Source of the DNA: Hordeum vulgare subsp. vulgare
Taxonomy: Eukaryota; Streptophyta; Magnoliopsida; Poales; Poaceae
Direction of reading: 5' to 3'
Length of the DNA: 64,000 bases
Assembly: GCF_904849725.1 (NCBI RefSeq)
Contig: NC_058523.1
Location: 207,355,689 to 207,419,688 of the forward strand
Position numbers and translations under genes: made by a program. How positions within the stretch are numbered: the first letter of the stretch is position 1; each line of letters opens with the position of its first letter. The notes under the pieces were generated by a model. That model did not search any database. It was given only the letters and a program-made list of their open reading frames with translations, and was not told the origin of the DNA. Positions 32,257 to 44,233 of this stretch are shown one piece after another.

Positions 32257-34869
32257 ATGGTGGGAAAGGGTCGAAAGCAATCTGTGGCTCCTTCTTCATT
32301 GGCGGGTGGTGGGATGGGTACTTCCATTCCTTCCTCGCCTCTTCGGAGAGCGTTGCTCTCTACTCTGCATGGAGTGGCCGCTTCTTCGACTCTCGCGGCC
32401 GCCGTGAGAGGAGATCGACCCCCCGCGAAGCCAAGAGGTACTAAAGGTATTACTCATGTTGGTATTTATGTTGTACTCATGTTGGTATTTATGTTGTAGT
32501 CATGTTGGTATTTATATACATTTTATTACTCATGTTGGTATTTATGTCGTACTAAAGGTACACGTGGCCGCGGGAGAGGTAGGGCGGTGGCTGCCATGCC
32601 TTCCTCGCCGCCATCCCAAGCTGATTCACCTGAGCACATGACTTCTAGGGTGGATTCGTCTGAGGTGGAGGCTACACGGTCTCCGGTTCACGAGCCTCAG
32701 GTCGATGAGCCTTCGACCCATGAGACTCGTGTCCTAAAGGCTTCGTTCCAGGCGACTCCGCAGCAAACGAGGGATGAGGGTACGTCCCCAGAGACCCAGT
32801 GGGATACCTGGGCTGATCTGGGTTAGCCTGAGGCAAGTGGGCATGCTGATAGCGATGAGGAGCTGTGTGAGGGGGCTACCGTCTACCCGTGTGGTAGTTC
32901 GGGGCTCCCGCTCGTGTCGGCGACCCGCGGTTAGAGGTGGTCTATTAAGCCAAATGGGGACAAGTACGTTAATTTACTCTTATTTATACTTTTTCCTTCA
33001 CTTTTTCTCAAATATCTAATGCTTTGGTTTTAATTTGTCATACTGCAGGGGTTGGATTGTTGCCAAGGATGTCCGGAAGCCAAACATTGTCCTTGGTGTG
33101 CTTTGCCGTCAAAACATCCCGGGGTTGGTTACATTGCCCGGTCGGGGGCGAGAGGTAGGAATGACCTGGGAGCCCTACTTGGGTGCCCCGACCCCGCCGA
33201 AGGTGGAGATCGACGGTGTTTTGTGCCACACGAGGGTCGACATGGTGATCCGACAGTTCTGGGTAATTTCTCCTTTACACAATTATAAATCAACCATAGC
33301 TAGTTATTCTACTAATCGGTGTTGTCTCATTTGCAGACCTACTACAGGAGTGAGGAGGGATACGAGGAGGATGCAGCAAAGGTTATCGAAACCGAATGTT
33401 GCCTCCTACTTCAAAACCTTCGACACGAGGCTCGGGTGCAGGCTGTTCGAGACTACTATGCCTCGCGGCGTATCAGGAAAGACAAGGCGAAGTGCCGCGA
33501 TTCTAAGATGGAGAAGGAGCATTACATGAAGGTAATTACATATTATTAAGGCTTTGTAGTTAGTTTCCTTGATTTGGTTCTTACGCGCTCAAATTTCTCT
33601 TTATTAACTTAGGTGCCCCCGAGATGGTGTGTGGATAAGATGGATTGTTGGGAGGCCTTGGTGGATTAGTGGTGCTCCGAAACGTGGGAGGCCAGCAACA
33701 ACAACGCCAAGGAGAGGCGTGGCAAGATGGTTGGTGTGCCACACCATCAAGGGAGCGTCAACTTAATCCAATTTGGCGAGAACTGGGTATGTGGTTTGCT
33801 TCATGCCTCATGCAATTCATTCTTAATGCTATCTTGTGCCCTTTACTAATACAATTTCCCTCTCTCTCTCTTTTAGGCGCGTCACAATAAGATGGAGGTG
33901 CCACAGATGTACGGCTTGTATGCGATGGCCCGTACTGCCTCGTACAAGAAGGTCAAGGCATTCTCTGAGTTTGATCTCGAGCATCCAGAAAACTTCACCA
34001 ACATCTCCTCCCACCACAAGCTCGTGAAGTACAGAGATCATGGGAAGGCAAGGAAAGGGGAGGTCCCATGGCTCCCATGGCTCGATCCAGAGTTGGTGAT
34101 GATAGCTGATAACGGCTATTGATCCAGAATTGGTGATGATAGCTGATAACGGGAGGTCCCATGGCTCGATCGCCATTAGAAACGACCTTATACATTGTCC
34201 TAGCACTCTCCGGCAGATAAAGGCACGCCAAACGAGCTACTGTCCTAAGATAACACCTCGTCCACGGCCAGTCGAGCTCACCATCGAGGTTAGTTTAATG
34301 GACCCAACTGTATTTCCACATTATGTTGTGCGTGGGAACCAATTTGATTACAATGCTAACAGTGAGTTGTGTTGCAGGCTGCAATTGTGAAAGAGAGAGA
34401 GGCAATGCAGGCGCTTCTGGCGGAGAAGGATAAGGAGATGAAGGAGTTGGAGGAGAGGACGGCTGCATTGGTGGAGGCGGAGAGGGCACAGAATGATGCG
34501 TCTAACAGGGCCATGTACGAGCTCTTCGTGGTAAGTTTCTTCTTCATATTATTTCAAATCTTGCATTTTAATGTCCGTTTCATTAATAACTAAAAAGTTT
34601 GACTTGTCGAAACCAAATGTACAATCTATGTGCGAGAAGACCGGCCACGTCCCTCTGGCGATGAGAGTCATTAACATGGCGGGGACGGTGAGTTTCATTT
34701 CAATGTAGTGATCTTAAGAGTGTCATCATGCTAACGACACATTGCAAACAATGTTTCTGCAGAATATCTCCCAAAATGCATCGCACGACCCTTCTATTGT
34801 GGAGCCTTCTATAAGGCAGCCTTCTCTAGGTGAAACAAGCTAGAGCAACCGTGCTTCACCGCCGTGATG
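32257..34869 (+). pseudogene. Second CACTA gene (Ptta/En/Spm plant transposase, Transposase_24-like), copy 1
   Basis: A multi-exon model can be drawn with GT-AG borders: 32257-32437, 32558 to about 32964, about 33049-33262, 33337-33531, 33613-33786, 33877-34288, 34378-34530, then short 3' exons near 34590-34688 and 34763-34869. Exon 1 is Ser/Ala-rich with a basic start. Exons 3-6 carry the En/Spm-type plant transposase pattern (PF03004): MTWEPYLGAP, FENW-like FGENW, and YASRRIRKDKAKCR. Exon 7 is a heptad-like coiled coil (EKDKEMKELEERTAALVEAERAQ), probably for dimerisation. Stops lie at about 32824, about 32933 and 33667. In En/Spm systems the partner protein binds subterminal repeats; I infer the same here. 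Confidence 0.75.
32447..32557 (+). repeat. Tandem repeat in the first intron of the second CACTA gene
   Basis: Four near-identical copies of a 21-25-base unit with core catgttggtatttatgt, some separated by ttttattact. The same motif recurs before the gene (about 32145-32220). In copy 2 it is present at about 62165-62200 and 62315-62370. Confidence 0.85.
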
Positions 34870-35270
34870 ACGATAATGGTATGTTATTTCTAGCGTTTTG
34901 CTTAACAACCGCATAATGGTCCAATATGGTTTATTAAGCATACTTAGCTCCAAAATGAAATAATTAACCCAAGTTAGCTCCAAAACGACATATAGTTAGC
35001 TTGGCTTCCACCTAAATGACATAATTAGCCAATTTAGCTCCAAAAAGACATACTTAGCTAACAATCAGCTATTAAATAGCCTAAAATTAGCTTAGCTAGC
35101 TCCAAAATGCCATAATAATCATTGTTGGCTCCAAAATGACATATTTTACTCAAGTTAGGTTTAGAATGGCCTATACTTAGCTTGGCTTCCACCTAAATGA
35201 TATAGTTAGCTTAGTTAGCTCCAAAACGGCCCATTTAATAAAAACTAACCTATACTTAGCTAATTATCCT
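34870..35270 (+). repeat. Start of the TTAGCTCCAAAATGACATAA repeat field
   Basis: Downstream of the second gene, 30-45-base phrases combining 'ttagctccaaaatgacata', 'cttggcttccacctaaatgac' and 'aattagctaattta' recur irregularly. No gene is seen. Confidence 0.75.
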
Positions 35271-37370
35271 CCAAAATAACATAATTAGCTCCAAAAAGGC
35301 ATAATTAGCTAATTTAGCTCGAAGAACAGGACAAGAGGATAAGAAAGAGGAAAAATGAAAAGAAGGAAGAAGAAGAAGAAGAAGAGAAGAAGAAGGAGAA
35401 GGAGAAGGAGGAAGAAGAAGGAGTAGAAGGAGGTGAGAAGCTCCTTCTCCTTCTTCTCCTTCTTCTTTTCTTCTTCCTTCTCCTCCTCGTCCTCGTCCTT
35501 CTTCTTTTTCTTCTCCTTCTTCTTCTCTTCTTGCTTCTTCTCTTTCTTCTTCTACATAGCTTAGACTCATCGAACAAACACATACTTAGCTAATTATCCT
35601 CCAAAATGACATAATTAGCTTAGTTAGGTAAAAACATCATAAGAACCTTGGTTAGCTCATTAAAATGACTAATTTAGCTCCAAAATGAAATAATAAGCTC
35701 AAAATGGCATAAGAACCTTGGTTAGCTCATGAATATTATATACTTAGCTCGGCTTCCACCTAAATGACATAATTAGCCAATTTAGCTCGAAAATGCCTTA
35801 ATAATCATAGTTGGCTCCAAAATGACATATTTTACACAAGTTAGCTCTAGAATGGCCTATACTTAGCTTGGCTTCCACCGAAATGACATAATTAGCTTAG
35901 TTAGCTCGCAAATGGCCTATTTAATAAAAAATGACCTATGCTTACCTAATTATCCTCCAAAATGACATAATTAGCTCCAAAAAGACATAATTAGCTAATT
36001 TAGCTCGAAGAAGAGGACAAGAGGAGAAGAAAGAGGAAAAATGAAAAGAAGGAAGAAGAAGAAGAAGAAGAGAAGAAGAAGAGAAGAAGAAGGAGAAGGA
36101 GAAGGATCCCTCCTTCTTCTTCTCTCCTCCTTCTTTTCCTTCTTCTTCTTCTCCTTCTTATTTTCTTCTTCTTCTCCTCTTCCTTCTCCTTCTCCTTCTC
36201 CTCCTTCTTTTTCTTCTCCATCTTCTTCTCTTCTTGCTTCTTCTGTTTCTTCTTCTACGTAGCTTATTTTCCCCAACATTGACATACTTAGCTAATTATC
36301 CTCCAAAATGACATAATTAGCTTAGTTAGGTAACAACATCATAAGAACCTTGGTTAGCTCATTAAAATGACTAATTTAGCTCCAAAATGACATAATAAGC
36401 TCAAAATGGCATAAGAACCTTGGTTAGCTCATGAATATTATATACTTAGCTTGTTTTCCTCTAAAATGACATACTTATCCCATTTAGCTCCAAAAAGACA
36501 TACTTAGCTAATAATCGTCTATTAAATAGCCTAAAATTAGCTTAGCTAGCTCCAAAATGCCTTAATAATCATAGTTGGCTCCAAAATGACATATTTTACC
36601 CAAGTTAGCTCTAGAATGGCCTATACATAGGTTGGCTTCCACCTAAATGACATAATTAGCTTAATTAGCTCGAAAATGGCCTATTTAATAAAAATGACCT
36701 ATACTTACCTAATTATCCACCAAAATGACATAATTAGCTCCAAAAAGGCATAATTAGCTAATTTAGCTCGAAGAAGAGGACAAGAGGGGAAGAAAGAGGA
36801 AAAATGAAAAGAAGGAAGCACAAGAAGAAGAGAAGAAGAAGAGAAGAAGGAGGAGGAAGAAGAAGGAGGAGAGAAGCTCCTTCTCCTTGTTCTCCTTCTT
36901 CTTTTCTTCTTCTTATCCTCTTCCTTCTCCTTCTCCTTCTCCTCCTCCTCCACCTCCTCCTCCTCCTTCTTCTTTTTCTTCTCCTTCTTCTTCTCTTCTT
37001 GCTTCTTCTATTTCTTCTTCTACGTAGCTTATTTCCCCCAACAAAGACATACTTAGCTAATTATCCTCTAAAATGACATAATTAGCTTAGTTAGGTAAAA
37101 ACATCATCAGAACCTTGGTTAGCTCATTAAAATTCTAATTTAGCCCCAAAATGACATAATAAGCTCAAAATGGCTTAATAATCATAGTTGCCTACAAAAT
37201 GACATATTTTATCCAAGTTAGCTCTAGAATGACCTATACTTAGCTAAGTTCTCTCCTAAATGACATAATAAAGCTATGTAGCTCCAAGATGACCTATTCC
37301 ACCTAACTTAGCTATTAAATGTCCTATACTTAGATAAGTTCTCTCCAAAATAACCTATACTTCTCTTCTT
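35271..37370 (+). repeat. Three large direct repeats with purine/pyrimidine inverted repeats
   Basis: Three units of about 0.7 kb. The landmark 'aggacaagagg' recurs at 35328, 36013 and 36777 (spacing 685 and 764). Each unit has a (GAA/GGA)-rich tract, a short centre (ctccttctcc), then a matching (TTC/TCC)-rich tract (about 35339-35548, 36025-36256, 36790-37016), followed by TTAGCTCC-type phrases. The Glu/Lys-rich and Ser/Leu-rich frames opened on both strands are composition artefacts. Confidence 0.88.
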
Positions 37371-37734
37371 CATCTAGTCTTCTTCTTCTAACTTTCTTAT
37401 TTGCCATTTTGCATACTACATTCACTTCACGGGAAGCTTGGATTATTTTGTTGGAATGCTTGAATATGGTTTCTTCTACCGTAGCTTCACGAAAGCTTGG
37501 ATTGAAACTATTGTAGTATATGGATATATATATGAAACTTTGTATTCATGGATGAAACTGGTGTAATATATGGTTTGGTACGGATGCAACTTGCATAATA
37601 TGTATGTATTAAGGATGAAAGTTATCTTAATATGGTTATGAGTACGGAAACAAAATTATTTCTGTCAAATATATATATATCCTGATTTTTGTTAAAATTG
37701 CTGGATATAATAGAAAATAAAATAAACAAGGGTT
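37371..37734 (+). other. 3' non-coding part of CACTA copy 1
   Basis: Nothing coding is seen. Short phrases recur (cacgggaagcttggatt at about 37427 and cacgaaagcttggatt at about 37489; ggatgaaact and ggatgaaagt). Confidence 0.5.
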
Positions 37735-38240
37735 GTTTTGAGCCTTTGTCGTTCGCCCACCGACGGCAAAGGGCTTGCAGCAGACGGCAAAGAGTCCACA
37801 GCCTGGGTTGAAACACACTGGGAGTTCCCCCTTTGCCGTAGGTCTCAAACATGGGTGACGGCAAAGGGGGGAGGGGCTGACGACAAAGGTGGAGGGAGAG
37901 AGGGGCTGGGTGCCCCCCTTTGCTGTCGGCCTCAAACATGGATGACAGCAAAGAGGGGAGGGCAGACGGCAAAGAACAGGTGGGCCCAGCAGCCTGCCAT
38001 TAGCACTTAACGGGAGCGTTTGCGTATCTGCCGTCCCATTTTATTTGCCATCTGCCCCCCCCATGGCAAAGATTCTTTGTCGTCTGCCTTCTAAAACCAG
38101 ACAGCAAATAACCTCTTCACCGGATTTTTTTTTGCCGTCTAGTTTGTCGTGAGCTGACGGACGGCAAAGCCTTTGCCGTCCGGGGTTCCCCCCTTTGCCG
38201 TCAGCCATGGCAGACGGCAAAGTCTCAGATTCCTGTAGTG
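37735..38240 (+). repeat. 3' subterminal repeats and terminal inverted repeat of CACTA copy 1
   Basis: Dense copies of GACGGCAAAG and TTTGCCGTC on both strands, for example around 37770, 37858, 37970 and 38165-38220. The final bases TCCTGTAGTG are the inverted terminus. Likely binding region for the element's own regulatory protein, from En/Spm knowledge. Confidence 0.88.
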
Positions 38241-39693
38241 TGCATGTCAAGTATCTGTTCCTATGACCATGAGAGCATGCAACTCCCACACACCAGAGGA
38301 ATGCCTTGTGTGCACCAAATATCATAACATAACTGAGTGACTATAAAGGTGCTCTACAGGTATCTCCGAGGGTGTCTGTTGGGTTTGCATGAATCGAGAC
38401 TGGGATTTGCCACTCCGTATGACAGAGAGGTATCTCTAGGTCCCACTCGGTAATAAAACATCATAAGAATCTTGCAAGCAATGTGACGAAGCAGTTAGTC
38501 ATGAGATCTTGTATTACGGAACAAATAAAGAGACTTGTCGGTAAAGAGATTGAACTAGGTAGAGATACCGATGATCAAGTCTCGGGCGAGTAACATATCA
38601 ATAGACAAAGGGAATAGTATACCGGATTGACTGAATCCTTGACATCGTGGTTCAACCCATAAAAATTTTCGTAGAATATGTAGGAGCCAATATGGACATC
38701 CAGGTCCCTCTATTGGTTACTGGTCGAAGAGTGTCTCAGTCATGTCTGCATAGTTCTCGAACCCGCAAGGTCTGCACACTTAAGGTTTGGTGACGATTTG
38801 GTATTAATTAGTTATGTGTGGTAGTAACCTAAAGTTGTTTGGAGTCTTGGATGAGACACCAGACATCACGAGGAGCTCCGGAATGGTCGGGAGGTAAAGC
38901 TTTATAAATGGGAAGTCATATTTTCGCTACCAGAATAGTTTTGGGTTTTTCTGGTATTGTATGGGGAAGCTTCTAGAAGGTTCCCAAAACATCCTAAGGA
39001 GTCCGGAAGTCAACCAAGGGTTCCACCACGTCCCAAGGGTTTGCATGGGTGAGGGGAGATGTGATGGCCTTATTGGGAAAAGCGCACAAGTCCCTCAAGG
39101 CCCATGGAGTTGTGAAAGGTGGAAAGTCCACCTTTGTATAGAAGGGATGGAAGGGGACTAAGATTCCAGCTCCTCCCCCCTTGGCTGCACCATAGGGCTT
39201 GGAGGGTTGTTCCCGACGCCCCTCCACCTATATATACAGAGAAGGGGGGGTGCCCCAAGAGCACACACGTAGCCCTTGGCGCCCCTCTCTCTCCCTATAT
39301 CGTTTTCTCCTCCGTTTGCAGTTTCGGTAGTGCTAGGCATAGCCATGTCGGGATAGCACCACCACAAGTGCCACCAAGCCAACGTGTTACCGGATAACTC
39401 ATCAACTACTCTTCCCTCGCTCGTTGGATCGAGGAAGTGTAGAAGTCATCGAGCTGTATATGTGGTGAACATGGAGGTGGCGTCCGTGCGACACTTTATC
39501 GGGAGCTCATGGCACGGATCATGGTTGGATCGTGAAGACGTACCAATACATCAACTACGTTCTTTAATGCTTCCGCTTAGTGATCAACAAGAGTATGTGG
39601 ATCCGATCTTTCCTCTTGTAGATTCTCATCACCATGGATAGATCGTGTATGTGCGTAGGAAATGTTTTGTTTCCCATGCAATGTTTCCCAACA
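38241..39693 (+). repeat. 3' LTR of the Copia element, right part
   Basis: Continues colinearly with the 5' LTR from about 19150 (catgtcaagtat) to CCCAACA. TGC at 38241-38243 is the CACTA target duplication. A TATA-like ctatatatac lies near 39229. GCAAG follows at 39694-39698. Confidence 0.92.
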
Positions 39694-39899
39694 GCAAGTT
39701 GTTTGATCTTTTGTTTGCAACTGCTGAACATGGTTGTGGTTTATATTCCTATTGGTTCGATAAATCTTGGTTTAATAACTTTGAGAAATACTTTTCCACT
39801 TTGTGCTGCAATAACCCGTTCCTCTTCACGAAAAACCCGACAGAGATCACGAGTATCATGGACCTAACACCAAATGATAAGACACAATAGAGGTAGATG
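39694..39899. other. Repeat-like DNA D, right part
   Basis: Starts with the target duplication GCAAG and is contiguous with 18368-18832 once the Copia element is removed. No complete gene. The border to element E near 39900 is uncertain. Confidence 0.45.
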
Positions 39900-41577
39900 T
39901 TAAGTTGTTAGAAATCGAAATGGCATCACATGCCTTATCACTACCTTACTCGCTCTATGTGCTGCTGGTTTACTCACCCCATCTAGATTGATAGACTCAG
40001 TGTCACATATGGTGGAGTTACTAATTGCACTCAAGTGCTGTGGGGTTCTGGTTCTCCTCACAAGGAAATTTTGGCAACTCATCATATATGGTGATAGTAG
40101 TGAAGGCACTCTCACTCATAATATGTTGGCCCAATTCTCTCAACTCATCCTCAAACGCTATTGTGGTTGAAGTGAAAATCCCATGCTCAACCATCTCACT
40201 CACGCCTCCAAAGATGGAAGCATGATCATTGCTCGCCACCTTCTCGCTCGCCTCCAAAGCATGTTCCTTGAGTGCCTCTCTAGAAGTAGTCGTCATTTCA
40301 TCGTCTTCAAAAAGAGTCATAGTAGACTCGGCATCTTCAATGCCACAAAGAGGGATAGGAGTGAACTCAAACTTGGGAGTGTTGTCTTGCATCTGTTGGG
40401 CTTGCACATCTTGGTGGTACTATCCTCATACTCATCGTTGTTGATCTTGGTCGTCGTGAAGTTTACTTAGGGTGGAGAAACCTTGGCCTTCCTGAGTTTT
40501 TGTATCGCCTTGAGAACCACAATGTAGAGGTGATCAAGAGACTTGTAGGCGTTAGTGAAGATAGTCTTGGGGATGTCATTTTTCAATCCCATCATGAAGT
40601 GGAACTTCATCCAGATGGGGTGGTCCACTCTGACTTCTCGCACGGCTTTCCTCATCTCCATGAAGTACTCGCCAAGGGACTTGGATCCTTGTATGGTCGT
40701 TTCCAATTGGAGATGAACATATTATGTTTATGTACAAGGTACAAACTTTCGTGGCATCACTTTCTTCATCTTGGGCGAACTCATGTCGATGCTCTTTGAT
40801 GATGTGTGAAGAAACCATGTAGATATATAGTGATGGAAGTTTCTTGTGGTGCACTTATCTTGATATTAGGAAGGGACTTGAGGTAGCTCGAGGTAGGTTT
40901 CCATATTGCACTCCCAGACAAGGTACTCTTCGGGTCATGAATCCCATAGAATGGAATCTCATAGTCGGCCTCAAAGTCGTAGTAGCTAGTGGAAGTCAAA
41001 GTATTGAGCTTGGGGATCTTCTCTTGACCGTAATCTTGAGGTGCTTGTCGGCAAAGATGTTGCATGTCCAAATGCCAATATGCCTTGAAGCCTCTTGTTG
41101 AAGATACCAAGGTAGTTGGCGAAGTCATCGAGCGGTGGTTGTTGTAGAGATCGTGACCTTCATGCTTGTTCGTTGATGGATGCCTTCATGTTGGCGTTGT
41201 TATTTCTTCATGTCTTTGATGGTGTCCATGTTGATGTGATCTTGCGAAAGATAGTAGCTCAGAATAATGTGCACTTGAGAGTCTTATCAAATATGAGGAA
41301 GATCTCTTGTCGATGTTTATGACGACCATAAGCTCCTTCTTTTCAGCATACATCTTGGCATCTATGGTTTTCTTCATGGCATCAAACTCGTTGTTGTAGT
41401 GATAGACCAAATTATATGTGTTGTCCCTATCCATATAAGCTTTCGAGAAGGTGTGAGAACAAGATGGACAGAACATACCAAAGTTACCTCTTTTTGAAGT
41501 CGTAGTTGGATCTCAAAACACCACAATTTAAGCAAGGAAAAGAGTGCAATTGGTGAAAAACCTTGTCCAATCCCCAC
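39900..41577 (-). pseudogene. gag-like region of element E
   Basis: Pieces in several frames on the minus strand, in the order 41577-41374, 41476-41186, 41128-40781, 40706-40467, 40407-40021 and 40115-39900. The 40706-40467 piece (SLGEYFMEMRKAVREVRV, MKFHFMMGLKNDIPKTIF, SLDHLYIVVLKAIQKL) has the late-gag layout of Gypsy elements. The 40407-40021 piece is acidic (DAESTMTLFEDDEM) and ends DELPKFPCEENQNP. The whole is broken by shifts. No zinc knuckle or protease is seen. Confidence 0.55.
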
Positions 41578-43152
41578 AACCTACATAAATTGCTTATAGT
41601 GGAGCTGTGTGGGGTTAGTGGCACAAACATCAAGCAAAATCAAGTCCATGATATTTAAATGTTGAAAGAAATTAGGTGAACTCAAAATGCAAAGCAAGTG
41701 ATCAGAAATATATGGGAGGGCAATAGAGAACATACACGGTCTAATAATGGGGCTTGTGCAACTATAGGGATGAGGAGTACAAAATTACCTAACAAAGACT
41801 AAGCTCGTGTTGCACAACCACAAGGAGATACACTGGTTTATTTCACGTGTGGGCATGATTCAACAATTGGCACCAATCCTACTCTTGCAAGAAAAATGTT
41901 TCCTATTCCATGAATCCTCATGCACAAGTATATCTTTTCATGCTCAACTCTTTGCATGTAAGCTTATGACCGTTCTTTCTTGCCTAGAAGCTTTTTTGCT
42001 CTTCTCTTCCTTTCCACTATTATTTTTGAGCCTCAACCAAATATATGATAAAAAATCATAAGACATACAAGGGAACAAGAAATTACACTTTATGATATTT
42101 CAAATGATATAACAGGATGCTATCGTATCACTATGGTGTGCAAGTGTTTGCGAAGCCCGACAATACTCAGATAGCTAGACTCAATAGGTATGAAGGTAAT
42201 CACAAATATTGTGGTGCTATCATGGTATATTGGTAAGTAATAGAAACTTTGTGATAACATGGATACCTTTGTGACACTTAACCTTTCATGAATTCAGGGG
42301 TAACTGGCCTTGCTTTTGGTTGAAGATGGTCTCAAAGGATGGACGACAGTTGTTGATATCGATCGAAGTGGTCCATCTAGATGATGGAGTGATACAAGTC
42401 ACTAGTGGTTGATAAATAAGTAACCATCCCTAAGTATCCGAAACACCTTAGTAGACTGAAACCACAACTCAAGCAACCATAAATGCATTGTGTATCAAAT
42501 GGGTAAGGTTACGGAAGTCTATGGTAGTACTGCGAATGATATGGTGGAGGGCCTTAGCAAACATACAAAAAATTGAAAAATATGGTGGAGTCAAATTATG
42601 GTGGAACTATGTTTGGTGTATGGTGGATGTAAATAGCTACAAACCAATCTAAATAACCACTAAATCGGATTGCATATGAATTACTTCTAGCTGAAACGGT
42701 GAAACACTAGAGGCTGGAACTTACAGGGGTCACACATCTGGGCTAGGACGGAAATCCATGCACTAACGTCCAGTATCGCGGACGTTTTGACGCTCCAGGA
42801 TCCGGATGTACGTCCACGGACCCGGATGTCCGACCCGAAGCCTGAAAATCCGTCCCAACAAATCCAGATTGCAATTGGGGCTCGAAAACTCGTTTTGGGG
42901 TGGAATTTTGCAACTTTAAATCCAAAATTGAAGGGGTAAAGGGGAAATTAGGGGTAGGGGATGACAAAAGGAGGTATATACACTTGCCAAACACTAGATC
43001 CATGTATCAAAATCAACAAAAACTCACAAGAATCATCAAAATGCAATAAAAACAATTGGGGCTCTTTTTGTGGGGATTTTCGAAATAGGGAAGACAAGCT
43101 CGAACTAAAGCAGGAAAAGTGAGGGGTAGGCCTCAAAATTCATGGCAACATT
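41578..43152 (-). other. Leader of element E
   Basis: About 1.57 kb between primer site and gag without a supported gene. It includes a patch at about 42740-42850 with repeated 'ggatgt(a)cg' and 'cccggatgtccg' phrases similar to the adjacent LTR. Confidence 0.45.
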
Positions 43153-43165
43153 GCTCATGATACCA
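43153..43165 (-). other. Primer-binding site of element E
   Basis: On the minus strand it reads TGGTATCATGAGC, close to the initiator Met tRNA site TGGTATCAGAGC, three bases after an LTR end in ...TTTATCA. Confidence 0.7.
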
Positions 43166-43168
43166 AGA

Positions 43169-44233
43169 TGATAAAGGCAAACCAGAGGGTGTCTTGATCT
43201 TCATGAATTGGTGGTGGACTCGAGGAAGAACACGAAGAACACGAGGGGAAAACATGAATAAATCAAAGGGGAAAATAATCTATTGGACAAGATCCACACC
43301 AAGTACTCCTCAAATCACAAGCGATATACGACGTGCATGAAGATCCAAGAACAACAACAGTAATAAAGATACATTGGTAGTTCATCCAAATCTCTAGGAG
43401 AGATGGGTCTTGAGTCCAAGATGGATCTTCCCTCAAAACGGGTTTTGACATCCTCTGGAGATCTTCTCCATTCAAGGCCTTGGTCTCAATGTGAGAAGTA
43501 GAGGAAGGACCAAAGCTGAAAAAATGATCTATCGCTTTGCTAACCCTATAAATGAGGAGGGGCTGCAGTATATATGGTCCTAACCACAAAGGGGTAAGTG
43601 CCAGGGGAGTACATGGGCCTCAGAGGGGGTGGAGTATATATGGTCGATGCATGTAGGCACGCGCCGGATGTGCATCTCGGGGGGGGGGGGGGGATGTCCA
43701 ACCTCTCATGAGGCGCCGAAGGTCCAGGACATGGTTAGATGTCCAGTCCGAGTAGGGCATCCTTTGGTTGGCTTCTGTGGCCTCTTGGCTGGACTTCTGG
43801 TGAGAGGCCAGATATCCAGCAGTTGATGGGGCGATAGATGTCCGAGAGGTCACTAGATGTCCAGCCACTGATGCTTCGGTCGCTCGGTGGTGCTTCTCCT
43901 TTTCTTCTCTGAGCCACCAAATGTTCGGGCTGGGCCCGGATGTCCGGCTACTGTAGCTTCAATGGCCCCATCTTGTTCTGTCATAGCTTCCACACTTCGA
44001 GACGAATGGTCTAGTTGTTGCTTGGCGCTTGTACTCCTCCTCGCCATCTATGAAGCTCCGACAATACCTATGTATGCACACAAGAGGAGTGTCAAGTAGT
44101 ATACCATCCTCAAAAGGGGTCAAGTGAACATGTTTAATGGAGATGATTCACCTTTATGTATGTGAAGTTGGTGTTGTATGTGTCACCTTCCAAATGGACT
44201 ATTTTGATGGTGATGTCCGTAGGATGCTCTGCA
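43169..44233 (-). repeat. LTR of element E
   Basis: On the minus strand it starts TGCAGAGCATCC and ends GCCTTTATCA, 1065 bp, TG...CA. A polypurine tract precedes it and a primer site follows. It contains several 'gatgtccag/ggatgtccg' phrases and a run of 16 G on the plus strand at 43679-43694. Confidence 0.65.

Larger units (their letters stand above)
25949..38240 (+). mobile_element. CACTA (En/Spm) transposon, copy 1
   Basis: Starts CACTACTTGAATCC and ends GATTCCTGTAGTG, giving inverted CACTAC...GTAGTG termini. It is flanked by the 3-bp target duplication TGC (25946-25948 and 38241-38243), and the Copia LTR is colinear across it. Length is 12,292 bp. Both ends carry many TTTGCCGTC/GACGGCAAA subterminal repeats. 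Inside, left to right: GC/Pro-rich exon-like zone, T-rich zone, GAA microsatellite, GC minisatellite, two inverted repeats, TNP2-type transposase gene, Transposase_24-type second gene, and a large repetitive 3' zone. Confidence 0.95.
18833..39693 (+). mobile_element. BARE/Angela/WIS-like Copia retrotransposon with a nested CACTA element
   Basis: The LTR start TGTTGGAAATATGCCCTA and LTR end CCCAACA, followed by an initiator-Met-type primer site, are characteristic of the BARE1/Angela/WIS group. A perfect 5-bp target duplication GCAAG flanks it (18828-18832, 39694-39698). The order is 5' LTR, primer site, gag, integrase, reverse transcriptase, RNase H remnants, 3' LTR. Coding parts are heavily decayed by stops. 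The 3' LTR is interrupted at 25949 by a 12.3-kb CACTA element. The two LTRs differ at 3 of their first 60 bases. Confidence 0.92.

Noticed and set aside
32447..32557. CRISPR-like spaced repeats
   Set aside because: Units are adjacent tandem copies without unique spacers, in an intron of a plant transposon.
35256..37076. Glu/Lys- and Ser/Leu-rich ORFs on both strands
   Set aside because: They are translations of GAA/TTC tracts.
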